Shown here piece by piece: positions 12,601-25,694 of a DNA stretch of 64,000 nt. Positions within the stretch are counted from its first letter, which is position 1. Each line of letters starts with the position of its first letter. The stretch is from Apteryx mantelli (lineage: Eukaryota; Chordata; Aves; Apterygiformes; Apterygidae), in contig NC_089981.1 in the NCBI RefSeq assembly GCF_036417845.1, forward strand, positions 64,941,268-65,005,267, in the 5' to 3' direction. Both the position numbers and the translations under genes were made by a program. Below the pieces are notes generated by a model that searched no databases, was not told where the DNA came from, and saw only the letters and a program-made list of their open reading frames with translations.

Positions 12601-15600
12601 CTGTGCTGAGGCTCCCTGCTTTCCCTCTGGCCACTTATGCTGCTCTAGACAAACTGACAACATATGACACAGGCTGAGGAAAACATTTTGTGCTTAAAAT
12701 GGTGGTTTCTATGAAACATTCAGCAGAAAGACACAGAGTTTGTACAAACAGGCAGAGACCTCAGAACTCCTGCACTGCAAACTCTATTCTATGTATTTTA
12801 ACAACTTTGCATTTAAATAGATGAGCTTGATATTCTGTCATCTGGTCACCATTATTTCATTTTAGTGGAATCAGAAAGACATGAAGCAACTTTACAACTT
12901 TAAGTAAGCTAAGACTAGCCACTGAACTCAAGCCTTCTCCAGAACTTTTATCATCTAACATCCTGTTAATCACTGACCTGCCTAGCTTTGCACTCAGTGC
13001 TCTGCCCTCACAGCTGAGCTGTGTCCAGGAAGATTACCTTACCCTTAAATTCAAAACTGTTTTCAGATTCAAATGTTTTCTGTCTTGCTCAGTTCTGATC
13101 TGGGGAAGTGGATTAAGCCATTCAGCAGTAAAAGTCTTCTTTCAAGTGAAATTTTCATCCAAGTTTTTCTACCTGAACCAATCCTGCAAAGTTCCCACCA
13201 GCTCCTTGCCTGCATCCCTCCCGAGAGACTCAAGAGGCCTACTCCCACTGTTCTATCTCATTACTAACCAATAAGTAGAAACTTAACTTAGCTTGCTTCC
13301 TAATCACAGCAGAAGAGCTGACTATTGGTGCAACTAAGAGGAATGGAAATGACTGTGTGCCATAAAAACTGTGCATGACATCTCATCAGAACTGCTGTTT
13401 GGGACTGGCTTCCCTTCTGCACAGAAGGTAGGATACTGGCGCACCAACAGTCATTTTTCCATAGTTATCAAGTTATGACTAGTTTCATGCAACATGTTAA
13501 GAAAGTTCCGAAAAGTTCTAACCTTGCAAATAATCTATAAATTTCAATGTGTGGTCAATATTCCCTGCCTCAAGCTTTTGGTATAAGTGGTGAGGCATTC
13601 ATAGGAATCAGTCAGCATTTATTTAAGCACTTCCAATAGCTCTTTCATTCTCTTATCCTCCAGTAGCAAGGGTTGTATATATAGCAAGGTCCTGAATATC
13701 TATAAGCAAGCTGAGACATAAAGTAGAAGGAAAGCTGGTTAGATGTGCTCCGACCAGGGGGTACTGGAGGTTTGTGGGTCAGTGCTTACTGGAGGGTAAT
13801 GAGGGCTGTTCAAGTCAGGAGGCACTATATGGTGGTTTGGTACTGGGGTGACTGTTAGAGGTCAGCCAAAGATGTAATGGGGTCCATATGTGCTGCTGTT
13901 TGGTGGGCTGGTAAAGGTAAAGTATGTGGGGGTACAAGACTGTCTGAGTTCTGCTTGGTTTGCAACATGTGATGGTCCCTGAGTACAGTGAACTGTTGAC
14001 TCAGAATGCGTGTGAAGCCTGGTCAAGCCAGTCTAAGCCTAGCTTAGAATATGTTTCCATTACTGCAAGTACAGACTGCTGACTCCTCTACTCCAGTCTG
14101 GGTGACCGGAAGACCAGAGCAAGAGAGGCTACCCACAGAGCAGGTACTCAGCACCTTCTGGCAGCTGGAACAGCTGCACTCCTCCTGCATTCCTCCTGCT
14201 GGAGCACCACCTCAGCCTGGTTGCAGGAGCTCATGATAAGGCTGCTCATTGCAGCTTTCACAGATTAGGCCTGTTGTGTTCTCTCACTGTATTTAGCAGG
14301 GATTAATCTCTGAACCTGCACTGCACCAAGCAGAAGGTGAAGGCTTCAGTAGGGACTGTTGCATGGAGGTACTGATGTCATATGAGCCAAGAATTTACTC
14401 TTGAAAAGAAAGAAGGGCCCAGAGTTGCAAAACTCAAGTACAGTCCTTTTCCAAAAGCAGGATGTCTTAACCTGAAGCTTGTTTCAGAGCCAGTTGTGTT
14501 ACACTGACCTCCTGAAAGAAACAGTTTGAAAGGCTTTTGACCTTTCTTTTCCACTTCCAATTATATTGTCCAACACCTAAACATGAACAGATTTCTTAGA
14601 ACTACCAGGTTTGAGAGCCAGAAGTAATCCCTTAAAACAGCAAGCAGCAATCTTTGTGACCAGGCAGAATGTTTATAAGAGTTGCTAATGAATAGCCAAC
14701 ATCACTAACAGACAGTACTAACTTGTCCGTAAAGTCTGAAGTGGTAAACTACAGAAGATGTCCTTGCCTTGGGGGTGCACTGAGAGTGCTTCTACCACTG
14801 CTGTTCTGCTGCTGGGGCTGTAAAAGCCTGGGGTTAACAGCTAACCCAAGCTCAAGTGCTCAGGTTTGTGGTCTTGTGCTCTGTTTATTTTAAGTAAGAA
14901 TCTTTGTTGTCTAATGTTCTGCCAGCCCCATATGCCCTTAACCCATAAAAACAGTGTCTGCAAGAAAGCAATCATAGATAATCTAAGAGATCTCTGAGAA
15001 ATTACTTTTTCTACCTCTGATGCTGGGACAACTGCAATCACATATTCTATGTTCTAATAAAAGCATAAATTCTGGATGGCTGAGAAGAGTCACAACTTCC
15101 CTCTGATCCTCCCTGCTGTAGTAGGGCTACATAAGCAAAAAGAAATGAATGACAGACTACTTGAGTAGATCCTTTAGAAGGGTAAAGATGGGTTAATTAA
15201 AGCAAAGATAAATGTGCTGAAGTTTTCCACAGCTGAGAGGAGTTTGGCATCTCAGGGACTCTGGGACAGGTGTCAGATGCTCAAGATAATGTACGTAAAG
15301 AGGAGCCAGGAGGGCTTGGAGACAAAGAAGTATGCATTAAGGCAAGAAGAAAGGAAAGACACTCTTCCTGGTTATAGCATTTGTTTTCCTGGGTACCACT
15401 CACTGAAGGAAGGCAAATATGTAGAATGGTTCAGTGGGTCTGAGGTGCTGATTCCTCAAGCCCAGAGATTCAGCATGCTCAGCCCTGGGAAAGGGAGAGA
15501 AAGCTTGGGTTCACTGCACTTAACCCTCAGAATCTTTTAGCAAACAGCAGTGACATGCTTCAGAAGACAGCCTGACCAATCCTGTCAACCGGGCCAGGGG

Positions 15601-16317
15601 AGGCAGTGAAAAATTCACTTGGAAAGCATCAAAGTATGGGGCAGGGGTCCTACACACTTTGGAGGAGTTGATTCTTTGAGATCCACCTGCTGCTCAGTCA
15701 GAGGGGTCATAGAAACAGCCCCAAGACAGAAGACTAGAATACCAAGCTAAGGCTTTCAGATAGATTCAGGATTTTGCACTAATTCAGTTTGTACTGTTTA
15801 TCTCGCACAGAGATCTCATGCAAAATTCTCTGCCCTCAGGGAGATGCAGAAATATGACAATTCATTCATATGAACTCACTCATCATCTGAGTTGGTAAAA
15901 AATGCAATTAAATTGTTCAAAAATAATGTATTAAAAAAAGCTGACAAAAAATCCTCACATAATTGATTTTATTAATATTGTTTACACAGCTTTCTAGAGC
16001 AGTCCCAGGTATGTGAAGTACAGAAAATCAAATAATTTATAACACAGCAGAAGTCCCATATTCACTGAATCAGCTATGCAGTGAACATGGTTCAATTCCC
16101 CTCTTTATGACAAAACAAACCTCACATTGCCCTCATCCAAACTGAACTAGCAAAGCAGGAATTTCATACTTCCCTGTAAACTGAAAAGCAAACTAATTCA
16201 GTAGAAAGACTTTGTTGCAATCCATCCAGTAAATTTATTATAGATCTTCTTACAAGAATGAGGGTTCACTTTCCTACTCATACTTGGCATTTATTTACTC
16301 TTTGAAATCCCTCAGAA
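9640..16317. other. Non-coding region between the two CR1 copies
   Basis: AT-rich unique-looking sequence without convincing coding potential on either strand. It holds a strong CTCF-like motif at 12087-12100. The 180 bp next to the CR1 (9640-9820) might be additional repeat, but I could not match it. Confidence 0.6.
12087..12100 (+). promoter_or_regulatory. CTCF-like motif CCACTAGATGGCAG
   Basis: CCACTAGATGGCAG is a near-perfect CTCF core in forward orientation, in the desert about 24.7 kb upstream of the VASH1 start. Occupancy is inferred from the motif only. Confidence 0.55.
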
Positions 16318-17390
16318 TCTAATGAAGTACGGACTAGATAAATGGACAGTGAGGAGGACTGAAAAGTGGCTGAACTGCCAGGCTCAGATGGTTGTGATCA
16401 GCCACACAAAGTCCAGCTGGAGGCCAGTCACTAGTGGTATACTCCAAGGATCAATACTGGGGCCAATACTGTTTAACATCTTCATTAATGGACAATTGGA
16501 CAGAGTGCACCCTCAGCAAGTTTGATGATGATAGAAAATTGGAAGGAGTGGTTGACACACCAAATGGTTTTGCTGCCATTCAGAAGGACCTTGACAGGCT
16601 GGAGAAATGGCAGAGAAGAACCTCATGAAGTTCAACAAAGGGAAGTGCAGGGTCCTGCACCTGGGGAGGAATAACCCCATGCACCAGTACAGGCTGGGGG
16701 ATGACTGGCTGGAAAGCAGCTTTGCAGAGAAGGACTTGGTGGTCCTGGTGGGCAAGAAGTTGGACATAAGCCAGCAGTGTGCCCTTGTAGCAAAGAAGGG
16801 CAGTGGCATCCTGGGCTGCACTAGGAAGAGCATTGCCAGCAGGTCAAGGGAGATGGTCCTTCCCCTCTACTCAGCACAGGTGAGACCACAGCAGAATGCT
16901 GTGTCGAGTGCTGGGCTCCCCAGTTACAAGAGACTTGGACATACTGCAGCAAGTCCACTGAAGGGCCACAAAGATGATTAAGGGTTTGGATCATCTGTCA
17001 TATGAAGAGAGGCTGAGAGAGCTTTGACTGTTTAGCCTGGAGAAAAGAAGGCTGAGGGGGGAGGATCTTATCCCTCATAGGAGGGAGTGAAGAAGACAGA
17101 GACAGACTTTTCTCAGCGGTGCCCAGTGAAAGGACAAGAGGCAAGAAGCACAACTGAAATACAGGAAATTCCATTTAAACATAAGAAAAAGCTTTTTTAC
17201 TGCAAAGGCAGTCAAACACTGGAACAGGTTTCCCAGTGAAGTTGTGGAGTCTCTATCCCTGGAGATACTCAAAACCCAAGTGAACATGGCCCTGAGCAAC
17301 CTGCTCTATTGACCTTGTTTTGAGCTGGGGTTTGAACTAGACGATCTCCAGAAGTGCATTCCAACCTCAACCATTCTGTGATTCCATGAA
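16318..17390 (+). mobile_element. CR1-type LINE, second copy, 5'-truncated and degraded
   Basis: Plus-strand copy starting within the RT domain ([15 protein letters not shown]) and running through [13 protein letters not shown] and [10 protein letters not shown] to a 3' end reading CCAACCTCAACCATTCTGTG and ATTCCATGA. The frame is broken several times and the 3' part is heavily mutated. A central 170-bp segment is almost identical to the minus-strand copy 7.5 kb away, although the rest is much more diverged. No target-site duplication is evident, normal for CR1. Confidence 0.9.
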
Positions 17391-18069
17391 TCTCCACTGG
17401 ACTTTAGAGTCCTAGATAGAGATCTGTTGCTTTTAGTAGGCAGTAATTTCCATGAGGTGAGCCAAAGGGAAGAGACACAAGAGATACTTCCTAGCACATC
17501 CTGCTTCATCACAAGTCTAATTAATGGCCATGTACTGTTCTATATATTTGTGTATTCTCACTGATAACTCCCAGTGTATTTGTGTATGCACATAAGCATT
17601 CAGCAGTGTTCCAAATTCAACTTTTGGAGCCATCCCCACCTTGTACTCCCCACGTAGCAGAACATGAGATAATACTGACATCTGGCTAAGTTCAATGTCT
17701 GTTCTGATCTCATTGTACTCTTGAAGGTGATTCAGAAACAGAAAAAGGCAGACACAACAATAAAGGGACCTTTAAATCAGACAGTAGTTTGTAGACTTGG
17801 TGGAATTGGCACATCAGCTACCTCAATTTGTTATTTTACCACCATAAATCTAAAGGCAAACAACATTCTCTAGGGGCATGGGTTAGTATTTTCACTAACT
17901 GATCTCTTTCTTTTTCTACATTTTTACTTTTCCCATGTCCAGCAAACATAGCACTATTCTATCCCAAAATGCAGAAATCTCCTAACACTCACAAGCTGAG
18001 AGGCAACTCCTTGGGCTGCTATCACTGGTCTTTTTGCCAACCACATATTTGAGTACACATTTCCTCAGC
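17391..18069. other. Non-coding spacer between CR1 and solo LTR
   Basis: Nothing beyond ordinary unique-looking sequence is visible here. Confidence 0.6.
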
Positions 18070-18075
18070 ATATGC

Positions 18076-18449
18076 TGTGGAAGAATGGTTAAGTGAAAAG
18101 GGGCATGATCTCTTAGAAGTGAGCAATCCTGTCTTCACAATAGAGGGAGGATCCCGCAGCTATGTGAACTGTCCTTGAGCATTCCTAGACCATTACAGAA
18201 GGGGAAGACAAGTAGTGGTAAACAAGTAAAGGAGGGGGCTGACAAGCCCCTCCACGTGAACAGCAACTTTGCACCAATCGTGTATTCGCTTTAGGCGCGT
18301 GAACAGAGACTGTAAACCAATCATACAGCTATTGCTAGTGCATGCTTATTGCTTGTCTATATATACTCTGTGTAAGCTCTAATAAAGGGAGAACGATCAT
18401 ACTCATATTGAGACTCATCGTTACTCCAGGTCCGTCTCCCACTCCGACA
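18076..18449 (+). mobile_element. Solo LTR of an endogenous retrovirus
   Basis: A 374-bp element starting TGTGG and ending GACA, flanked on both sides by the exact 6-bp repeat ATATGC (18070-18075 and 18450-18455). It has a TATA-like TCTATATATACTC at about 18356-18366 and AATAAA at 18381-18386, the promoter/polyadenylation layout of an LTR read on the plus strand. An inverted repeat lies in its U3 part (about 18231-18252). No internal retroviral genes adjoin it, so it is a solo LTR left by recombination. A 6-bp duplication is typical of alpha/beta-type (ERVK-like) elements; the family is not identified. Confidence 0.85.
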
Positions 18450-19965
18450 ATATGCCTCTGTGAGATTGCTTTTAAGCATCAATGGACTCCATTCAGAATT
18501 TGTTTCTTTTCAGTCCATAGACAGTAAAAACTCCAGCAGTGTGATAGGGGAAGTGAATGAAAACAGATGGTGGGTCTTTACTGGTTGTCACAGATCTGAT
18601 CTTCCCAGCAGATGCAGTAAAGCAGCTCCAAAAATCTTCCAGTCAGCTCACACAAGGAGTGGAACTGAGGAGTTCCCACTAAACTCAGGGCAAAAGCCTA
18701 CCTTGGAAAAAATCTTCTTCTTTTTGACTAATTCTAGAGCAGGGCTGCCTGTATCAGGTTTCAGTGGGACTTTTCCTAAAATGGACTACACAGTAAGAGA
18801 GGACTGCCTTGAGGACACTTTCATTTCCCAACCAAAAGCATTCCTGGTGGCTCACCCAATCTTGTATCAGCAGACACCCACCAAGGCACAGAGCTGCTGT
18901 CAAGAAACTGTGGGCCCCATCAGAGGAAAACATGCCTTTATCAGTAGGGGGTGAGAGTTCCTCTCATACTATTGATAATGGAAATCTCCTATCACAGTGG
19001 AATCAGTTGGAAGAAAACCTGTCTCTGCTGTGGGCCACTGGATCTTTGCAGAGGCACAAAACAGTGAAGTTTGCCCTACTGCTTGCCTGACTGATTGAAT
19101 TCTACAAAGTCATGAAAGAAGAAATTGCTAATTTAATCACATGCAGGGAGAAAATTTATCTGAAGCTGGATGACTTTAGAGATGAGGAATTTTTAATAAC
19201 TAAGGGTGCATTTGAAATAAAGTAACTGAAGAAAACACTGGAGGGTGATACTATTCTATTTGATGCTATCTTCAGAGTAAATCTCATTCACCTCCCACCA
19301 CTGGAAGAGGCCTTCAAGATTCAGAGGGTCCAATTTTGCCCTCACTGTGTGGCACTGATGTGAGGGACCACAAAGGCAGGAGTAGGTTTCTAAAAACAAG
19401 AAAACTGAAGAAGTCTCACTTGATTCTAGCAAATCCTGCTTCTTCTTTCCCCATTCCCTCCCACTTCAATGAGAGTACTACTCAGGATTATCTAGTGGTT
19501 TGTCCAGTTCATTTTAAGTAACTTTAATTTAAAGGATTTTCAGGATGGCATTAAGGAGTCTGAGATGTTTCTAAACAGTTAGCAACTGGTGATTACTGGC
19601 AGCTAATCCAAAGCCCAGAAATCATATAGTCAAAATAAGTCAGAACCAAAACCAGCAGCAAAAGGAAGGAGCTAAATACAGTTCATTTCCTTACAAAAAA
19701 TGAGAAGTCTCTTCCCACTGCAACCTATAGCAAAATTCACCATCAACACAATTCGGGTCCTTAATTTCTATAAGTGTGACACAGTATGGAGTGGTATTCT
19801 TATATTATTGCCATGGGAAGAGTGGTAGTCATTATGCTATTCCAGCACATCCTGACCAGTGTAAGCCTCTCTTGCCTTCTGGGCAGACCTTTAATGCTTG
19901 GAAAAGCCAGCTGGAAAGTCTACCTCCATGTTAGCGGGAGTAAAAAAGCTAGATGTCTGATGACT

Positions 19966-19983
19966 AAAAAAAAAAAAAAAAAA
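19966..19983. repeat. Poly(A) run, 18 A
   Basis: Uninterrupted A18. No retroposed gene body or target duplication was recognised around it. Confidence 0.9.
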
Positions 19984-20094
19984 GTCTTTGCGGTAGATCT
20001 TCAACTGAAACTCATTTCCATTCTTTGGCTAAAAAGGCTGAAATCTGCTGACCTGAAAAGTTTTCTACAAAATTCATCTACTAAAGACAGCAGA

Positions 20095-20210
20095 GGTAAA
20101 AGATACAGGAACAGCTGTACAGGGTCAGACCAAAGGTCAGTCTAGCCTGACAACCTGTCTCCAACATTGCCTAATAGTCACTGAATGCGCAGTCCAGGAA
20201 TGGATTCGAC
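20095..20210 (+). repeat. Possible old interspersed repeat fragment
   Basis: The segment containing GTACAGGGTCAGACCAAAGG followed by TCTAGCCTGACAACCTGTCT resembles a repeat I recall as widespread in reptile and bird genomes (tract of the type GGGTCAGACCAAAGGTCCATCT). The name and class are not certain from memory. Confidence 0.4.
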
Positions 20211-22596
20211 TCTGGAATGGTTATCCTGAATGGAGACGTCTAAACCATTCATCCTGAAATCTGTGCTTCTATAAACAGAGACCAATGACAAGTGCCTAGG
20301 GAAAAGGATAAGAACAAGTCAGCAGTACTTCCCAAGCAAAAGGAGCCTGGTCTAACTTTTAAAGTAACCAGCTATGGCTTGTGGAAGAAGATATGCTGCT
20401 GAGGCTATATTACACACACTATGACTTTAAAGGCATTAATTGCAAAGGCAAGCACTTCTGGTTTTAATACAGATCAAAGTAAACACTTAACAGCTGCAAT
20501 ATCCTCTTCTATTCTAGATCCAACTGTGACCATAAGCCAATTAGAGCACAATTACAAGACTAATGTTCTACACAAGTAAGAAGTTCCCATCTGCAGTAGA
20601 AACTGGAAAACTGTCAGCAAAAATACAGCAAGCCCAAAGCTGTCCCAAAGCCCCATCGAGAAGAATGAACCTGGGGAATCTGTGCAACTGCAGTTGGTAC
20701 TGGATAATCCTGTCAGGGACTAGCTGCATGGTCTCCTCCCTTAACTGATAGCACCTCACCTTTGGGGTGCCACATCATCCCCCACAACATGGCCTCCCAG
20801 GGGATTCACCACCTCCTGCCTGCAGCAGCATGGGCAGTACTTTTGAGCAGTGAACTGACTGAGCCTGCTGCATGAGGAGCAGAAAGAAGTCTGGACTACA
20901 CCTGAAGTGGGATCTCCTCCCTGCTCACAACTGGTACATAGAATTCCTCTGTACTTGACAGGGAGAGGGAGGTGGCCAACATAGCCTTCCCCTCCCCATC
21001 AGAGGACTCTGCAGGGGAGGGAAAAGCAAGCTGGGCAGCCACACGTGTCTGTGAGGATACAATGCAGTGCTCTGAGGCTTCTTTTCCCAGCCCCTAGGTT
21101 CTAAAGGACAGAGTTTTCTGTAGGGGAGCATAGACCCATTTCTGTCCTAATTTCTCTAAGAAACAAGCTTTGAACAATATGGCCTACCAAACCACAGTGG
21201 GGAGCAGGCCCAAGAGACATCCCTGAACTTGCCTTCACAGGGATCTTTGCAAGCTCCTGGAGCAGAGACCCCAGAGTCACACTGGAGAGCATATTCTCCT
21301 CCAGATTCTACCCATGGGTGACCGCAGGATCCAAAGCACAGACACTGTGGTCGGTGGTAGAGTTAGTGGTGTGTTCTGACAAAGATCTGTTCAAATTCCC
21401 TGTAACAAGGCACATTGCCCATGAAACGCGATTGTTCTCCCAGTTTTTCCAAGAACTGAACCTTCACCTTCTTGAACGTAATATAACGCTACTTGCTGGT
21501 CTGTTTGTATGCGGCACTGCAATCCTGATTTTGCCACTGGGTTATCTGATCACCAGGGAAACTTTAAAACCTCTACCTGCACAGACTGATGAGGAGTGCT
21601 GTTTCTTCAGGGTTGCAGATTGTACCTCACTGGATCTTCTAGGAGCCTGAAGGAGTTTATCAGAACAGCAAAAGACTGCAGCAGAAAGGCCAAATATTTA
21701 AACAAAAGAGGCTGATAGAAGACCAAAAGGGTTCAGCAAGGGCAGATGGCAACAGAAAGTAGGGCAGTTAAAGAAGTGAACACATTTCAAGCCAGAAAAA
21801 AGGTGGAGAAAGGAGCAGTGAGTCAAAGAGATGAGGGATGGCAGCTGATGGCAAATATGAAAGTGTACATGAAGCAGTAGTTCAGGATGTTGCAAAGGCT
21901 CTCCACTGTTTGAGAGCCTTCCAATGGTGCAGGTATGTTCAGTACATGCTGAAGGACTTTGTGGCAGTAAAAAACAATCTTTGCTTCAGACTTTTGTGCC
22001 CCTCCAGGAGTTGGGTCCATCTGGTGCACAACTGGAACCACAGCTTTTGATTCCATTTTTTTCCAAAGGATTTTGTGTATGGTTCTCACACACTAGAATC
22101 ACTCTGTAAACTGAACCAATGTGCAGTGAGGGCAATCAGATCTGCTTTAAAAGCACTCTGTTGCTCTGAAACAAAGTGCTACAGTAGATGCAGCCAATGT
22201 TTGTTTCAGGCCACTGTCTCCATCACCAAAGTAGCTTGGGGATCAAGTCCCAACTACACTGAAGACTGAATTTCTATCTTTGAAGCAGTCTGAAGCTGTA
22301 CACCCCAGGGACAATCCAGTTCACAAATACCAGGACATGAAACTTGAGAGATGGGAACAGAGTGTTCTTCCTAGGGATTCTGACTGGAAAACAGACTTCA
22401 AGAGGAGATCAGGCAATAGCTGCATGACCTTCAAGGAAATGCTACTTCCCCTTTGAAATGTCATGTCCACGACAGGAACGACATTAACAACACTGACACA
22501 CTTGTCAAACAACCAAGTCGTCCTACAAAGATAACCTAAACAAAATAATAAAAAATAAAAATTCATTAATACCAGGTATATTTTTGCTCTCAGTTT

Positions 22597-22612
22597 AAAA
22601 AAAAAAAAAAAA
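22597..22612. repeat. Poly(A) run, 16 A
   Basis: Uninterrupted A16 followed by GTGTGTGGGGG; no retroposed body recognised. Confidence 0.9.
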
Positions 22613-23234
22613 GTGTGTGGGGGATTTTATCAACACATGCTATGTTATGCTACAGGCATATGCTACATGGAAGGTGCTCAATTACCAGTGCATTTACTGT
22701 ACACATGAAAATTGTTGAAAGCAAGGGATGTTTCCATTTTCAATTCAGTCAAAGTTTTCCTTGTGTAGTGTTGCTACTTAACACCAAAATCCTAGAAAGC
22801 TTGCATTTAAAAGATGCATAAATGTGACATTTCATGAATTTGAACTATTTTACAGTTATTTTACTGTTGTAAAATTTTCATTTTTATACTAATATTTTAT
22901 TTGATAATTATAAAATGTGATTCTATTCCACCAGTATGACTAAGAACTTAGCATTTTCTTCTCATGAGCGCAGGGATTGAAAGTTTTTAAAAATTTCTAC
23001 TGTGCACAAGAAATTAACAGCAACACCAACAACATCCCTCTGTTATGGGAAAAACAAAGCTGAATGAATATTGCAAGTTCAGAGTTTCTGCAGGAGAACT
23101 ATACAGTAGAGGGTGCAGCTGCCCTGAGTCACTTGCTTCCTTCCAGCGTTAGCTTTGTTGTAGCTGCAAAATATGCTAAGGAGACAAATTTGTAGACAGA
23201 TGAAGTAGTTTTTATTAAGCTAAACAGTATAGCT

Positions 23235-23255
23235 GGGGGGGGGGGGGGGGGGGGG
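23235..23255. repeat. Poly(G) run, 21 G
   Basis: Twenty-one consecutive G, long for a vertebrate genome and able to form a G-quadruplex. The length is likely polymorphic or imprecise. Confidence 0.9.
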
Positions 23256-24891
23256 ACAACAACCACCAAGCTTGCAGGCATAGAAACCCTTCCAAGCATG
23301 AGATTTCAAAGCTGAGTACATACTGAGAACAAGAACTCTGGGTTTACTCAGATATTGGTAAAGCATCCAATAGAAAAAGCAGCTGGCACCTGTGGAGGAG
23401 GGATTCAGTAGGGGGACACTGTGCAAATCCTAAGGGACAGAGATGAATTGCTAGTGTGTGGAACAGAGAGTGGGGAGGAGGAAGATTCTAATTTACCATA
23501 AAACCAGTATCTATCTCTATTATAGGGTCCACAGCAGAATTATAATTTTTTGTTTCAAAGTTTGTTTTTAGGAAGTTCTTTGAAGGTTTCTCTTAAAAAA
23601 ATTTAGAAGAGTAAAATATAAGACTTATGGCAAATTTTCTGTTTCTGTTCTTCTGCTTACCAGACCATATAGTCAGTCACACATTCAGCTATAACAAATG
23701 TTAGTTATCTTTGCTTTTGTCTTTGAATTCTTGTCAATAGAATAAAACTGAACATTTCAGCCAGCCTTTCATTATCCAGAAAAATCAGATTGGTTAAAGG
23801 ACTGAAAACCAGTATTAAGAACCTTACTCAAGACAGGTTCCAAGAAGAGGTACTGAAACATTTCCAAAAGAAGTTTATAATCATAAATAGAGGATCAACA
23901 ATATCTGGATTATTTTCAATAAGCCAAGACAGCTTAATCTATAATAAAGTTGCCAGAAGTCAAGAATATCAACATATAAAAACCAATTTTATGATAACCT
24001 TCCCATCCAAGGGTAATCTCCACCTTAAAGAGCACAAGTGGACAGATGCTAACTGCAGTATCAACTTTCTCTACAGACCCACTTTTCAAGATGAAGAGTA
24101 TCAGCGTCCTGGCAAAAATCAGTGAGAGTGTCTCCAAGTCTGGAAGCTGCCTGTATCTGCTTTGCAGCTGGCCACATGTTCACAGTGGGTATCCTGTCAT
24201 GCACAGTGTACTAACTACCAAGAAGGAAAAAAAGGATTCTACACAGTCAGCACCAGGATAGGCAAGAAGAACCCATTTGAAAATAAGTACAAATGGGTCA
24301 CTGGCCCACTGCAACCCAAATGACTGGAAACTCTACATGCAACTAGTGAGAACATGTTCCTCTATAGCAGCTGGTTTCAGGCCTAGAATAGGCTAGACAT
24401 CCATAGGGGTGGTCATGACTTGGCCAGTTTCCATCCACAGACTCAGAAAGCTGCTGTAGTTCAACCCACAAGTGTTTTGGAAATCTGCTTGCTATGGGTT
24501 TAAAAAAGGTCAAACACAAGGTGCTCAGAAAAATAGCTATGCTGTGATCACTCTGGCTGCTTTAATCGGGCAGCCAAGTCTGCCTTGTGACAGACAGCTG
24601 GGAAATAGAGAGGGTTTATGATTCTCGATGCTACTGAGAGACTGATCTGTATCCACATTGAAGCACTTGTGTTTCATGCAAGCACATGAACTGCACAACA
24701 AGAATTTAGAGGACGGAGCAGCTGCATTATGAGGAGATTTTTCTCTTTAATTTGGAGACTTGCAGGCTGAGGGGATACGACTGAGAACTCTCAATTTTTC
24801 CATTGCCTTCATAATTTTAGAGTAGAACTGTTATTCACAAAACCCCGCAAAACTAGAAGCTTGGGGCGCTCTCTCAGACTATGTGGGAGAT

Positions 24892-24934
24892 AGGTTCCAA
24901 ACAGAACCTTTTCTTCAGGTTCCAAACAGAACCT
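24892..24934. repeat. Twin copies of an inverted repeat AGGTTC-N6-GAACCT
   Basis: AGGTTCCAAACAGAACCT occurs at 24892-24909 and again, identically, at 24917-24934. Each copy is itself an inverted repeat of AGGTTC around a 6-bp spacer. Confidence 0.9.
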
Positions 24935-25612
24935 CCTTTCTTTTTTAAACACAGCAAGTAGTGTATTTCTGGAATCTGTTGCCACATGAGACTGAGAAGA
25001 AAAACAGTATTAACAGGCTAGACAAAAAGGATTAATTTATGGACAGTAGTTCCAAAACAGACATCAAAGGGAAAAGGCACACATACCTTCTAACACTCCT
25101 AACACAATGACTGTGAATGCTGGGAGAGAATGAGGGGAATGCACAACAGAAAGCAATCAGGATCATATTCTTGCCCTATATAGCATCACCTGTTATTACT
25201 GTCAGTGGCAGGAACACTCATCTATATGGGCCATAGCTTTGACACAGTAGGGCACTTCTTATGTTTTTATGAATGAAGCTATAACTAGGAAAAGGTCATT
25301 TACACTACAGGTCTAACAAGCCTGCGTCACTGCAGGAAAATGCAGCCGGTGTGGCTGCACTTCTGTCAGGCTACACATGAAAATATGTATAGAAATTAAA
25401 AAGTGCTAGGTGTAAGTTTTGAAGAAGTTCTACTGCCTGCTGGAGCACAGAAGCTAAATTCAGGATGGTTTACTGTTATATTTCTGTAGCTGAACTGAAG
25501 GTTCTTCTGTAACTCCTGAAGGTTTAGAAAATCTCATTTGCTGTTCTTCCTTAAGTGCAGTTCCTCTCTATACCACTCCTTGCTCCATAGGAACCCAATG
25601 AAAATATTGGGC

Positions 25613-25694
25613 TTTGTCCCTGTTGCAGTGTGAACTTCTCTGCCAAACTTGCATCCAAACAAGTTCACTTTATAGCTTAATAAAGAAAGTATCT
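25613..25694 (+). repeat. Unnamed ~80-bp dispersed element, copy A
   Basis: Runs from TTTGTCCCTGTTGCAG to AAAGAAAGTATCT and shares AAGTTCACTTTATAGCTT and most other positions with copy B at 27710-27785, same strand. Similarity stops sharply on both sides. Confidence 0.7.
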
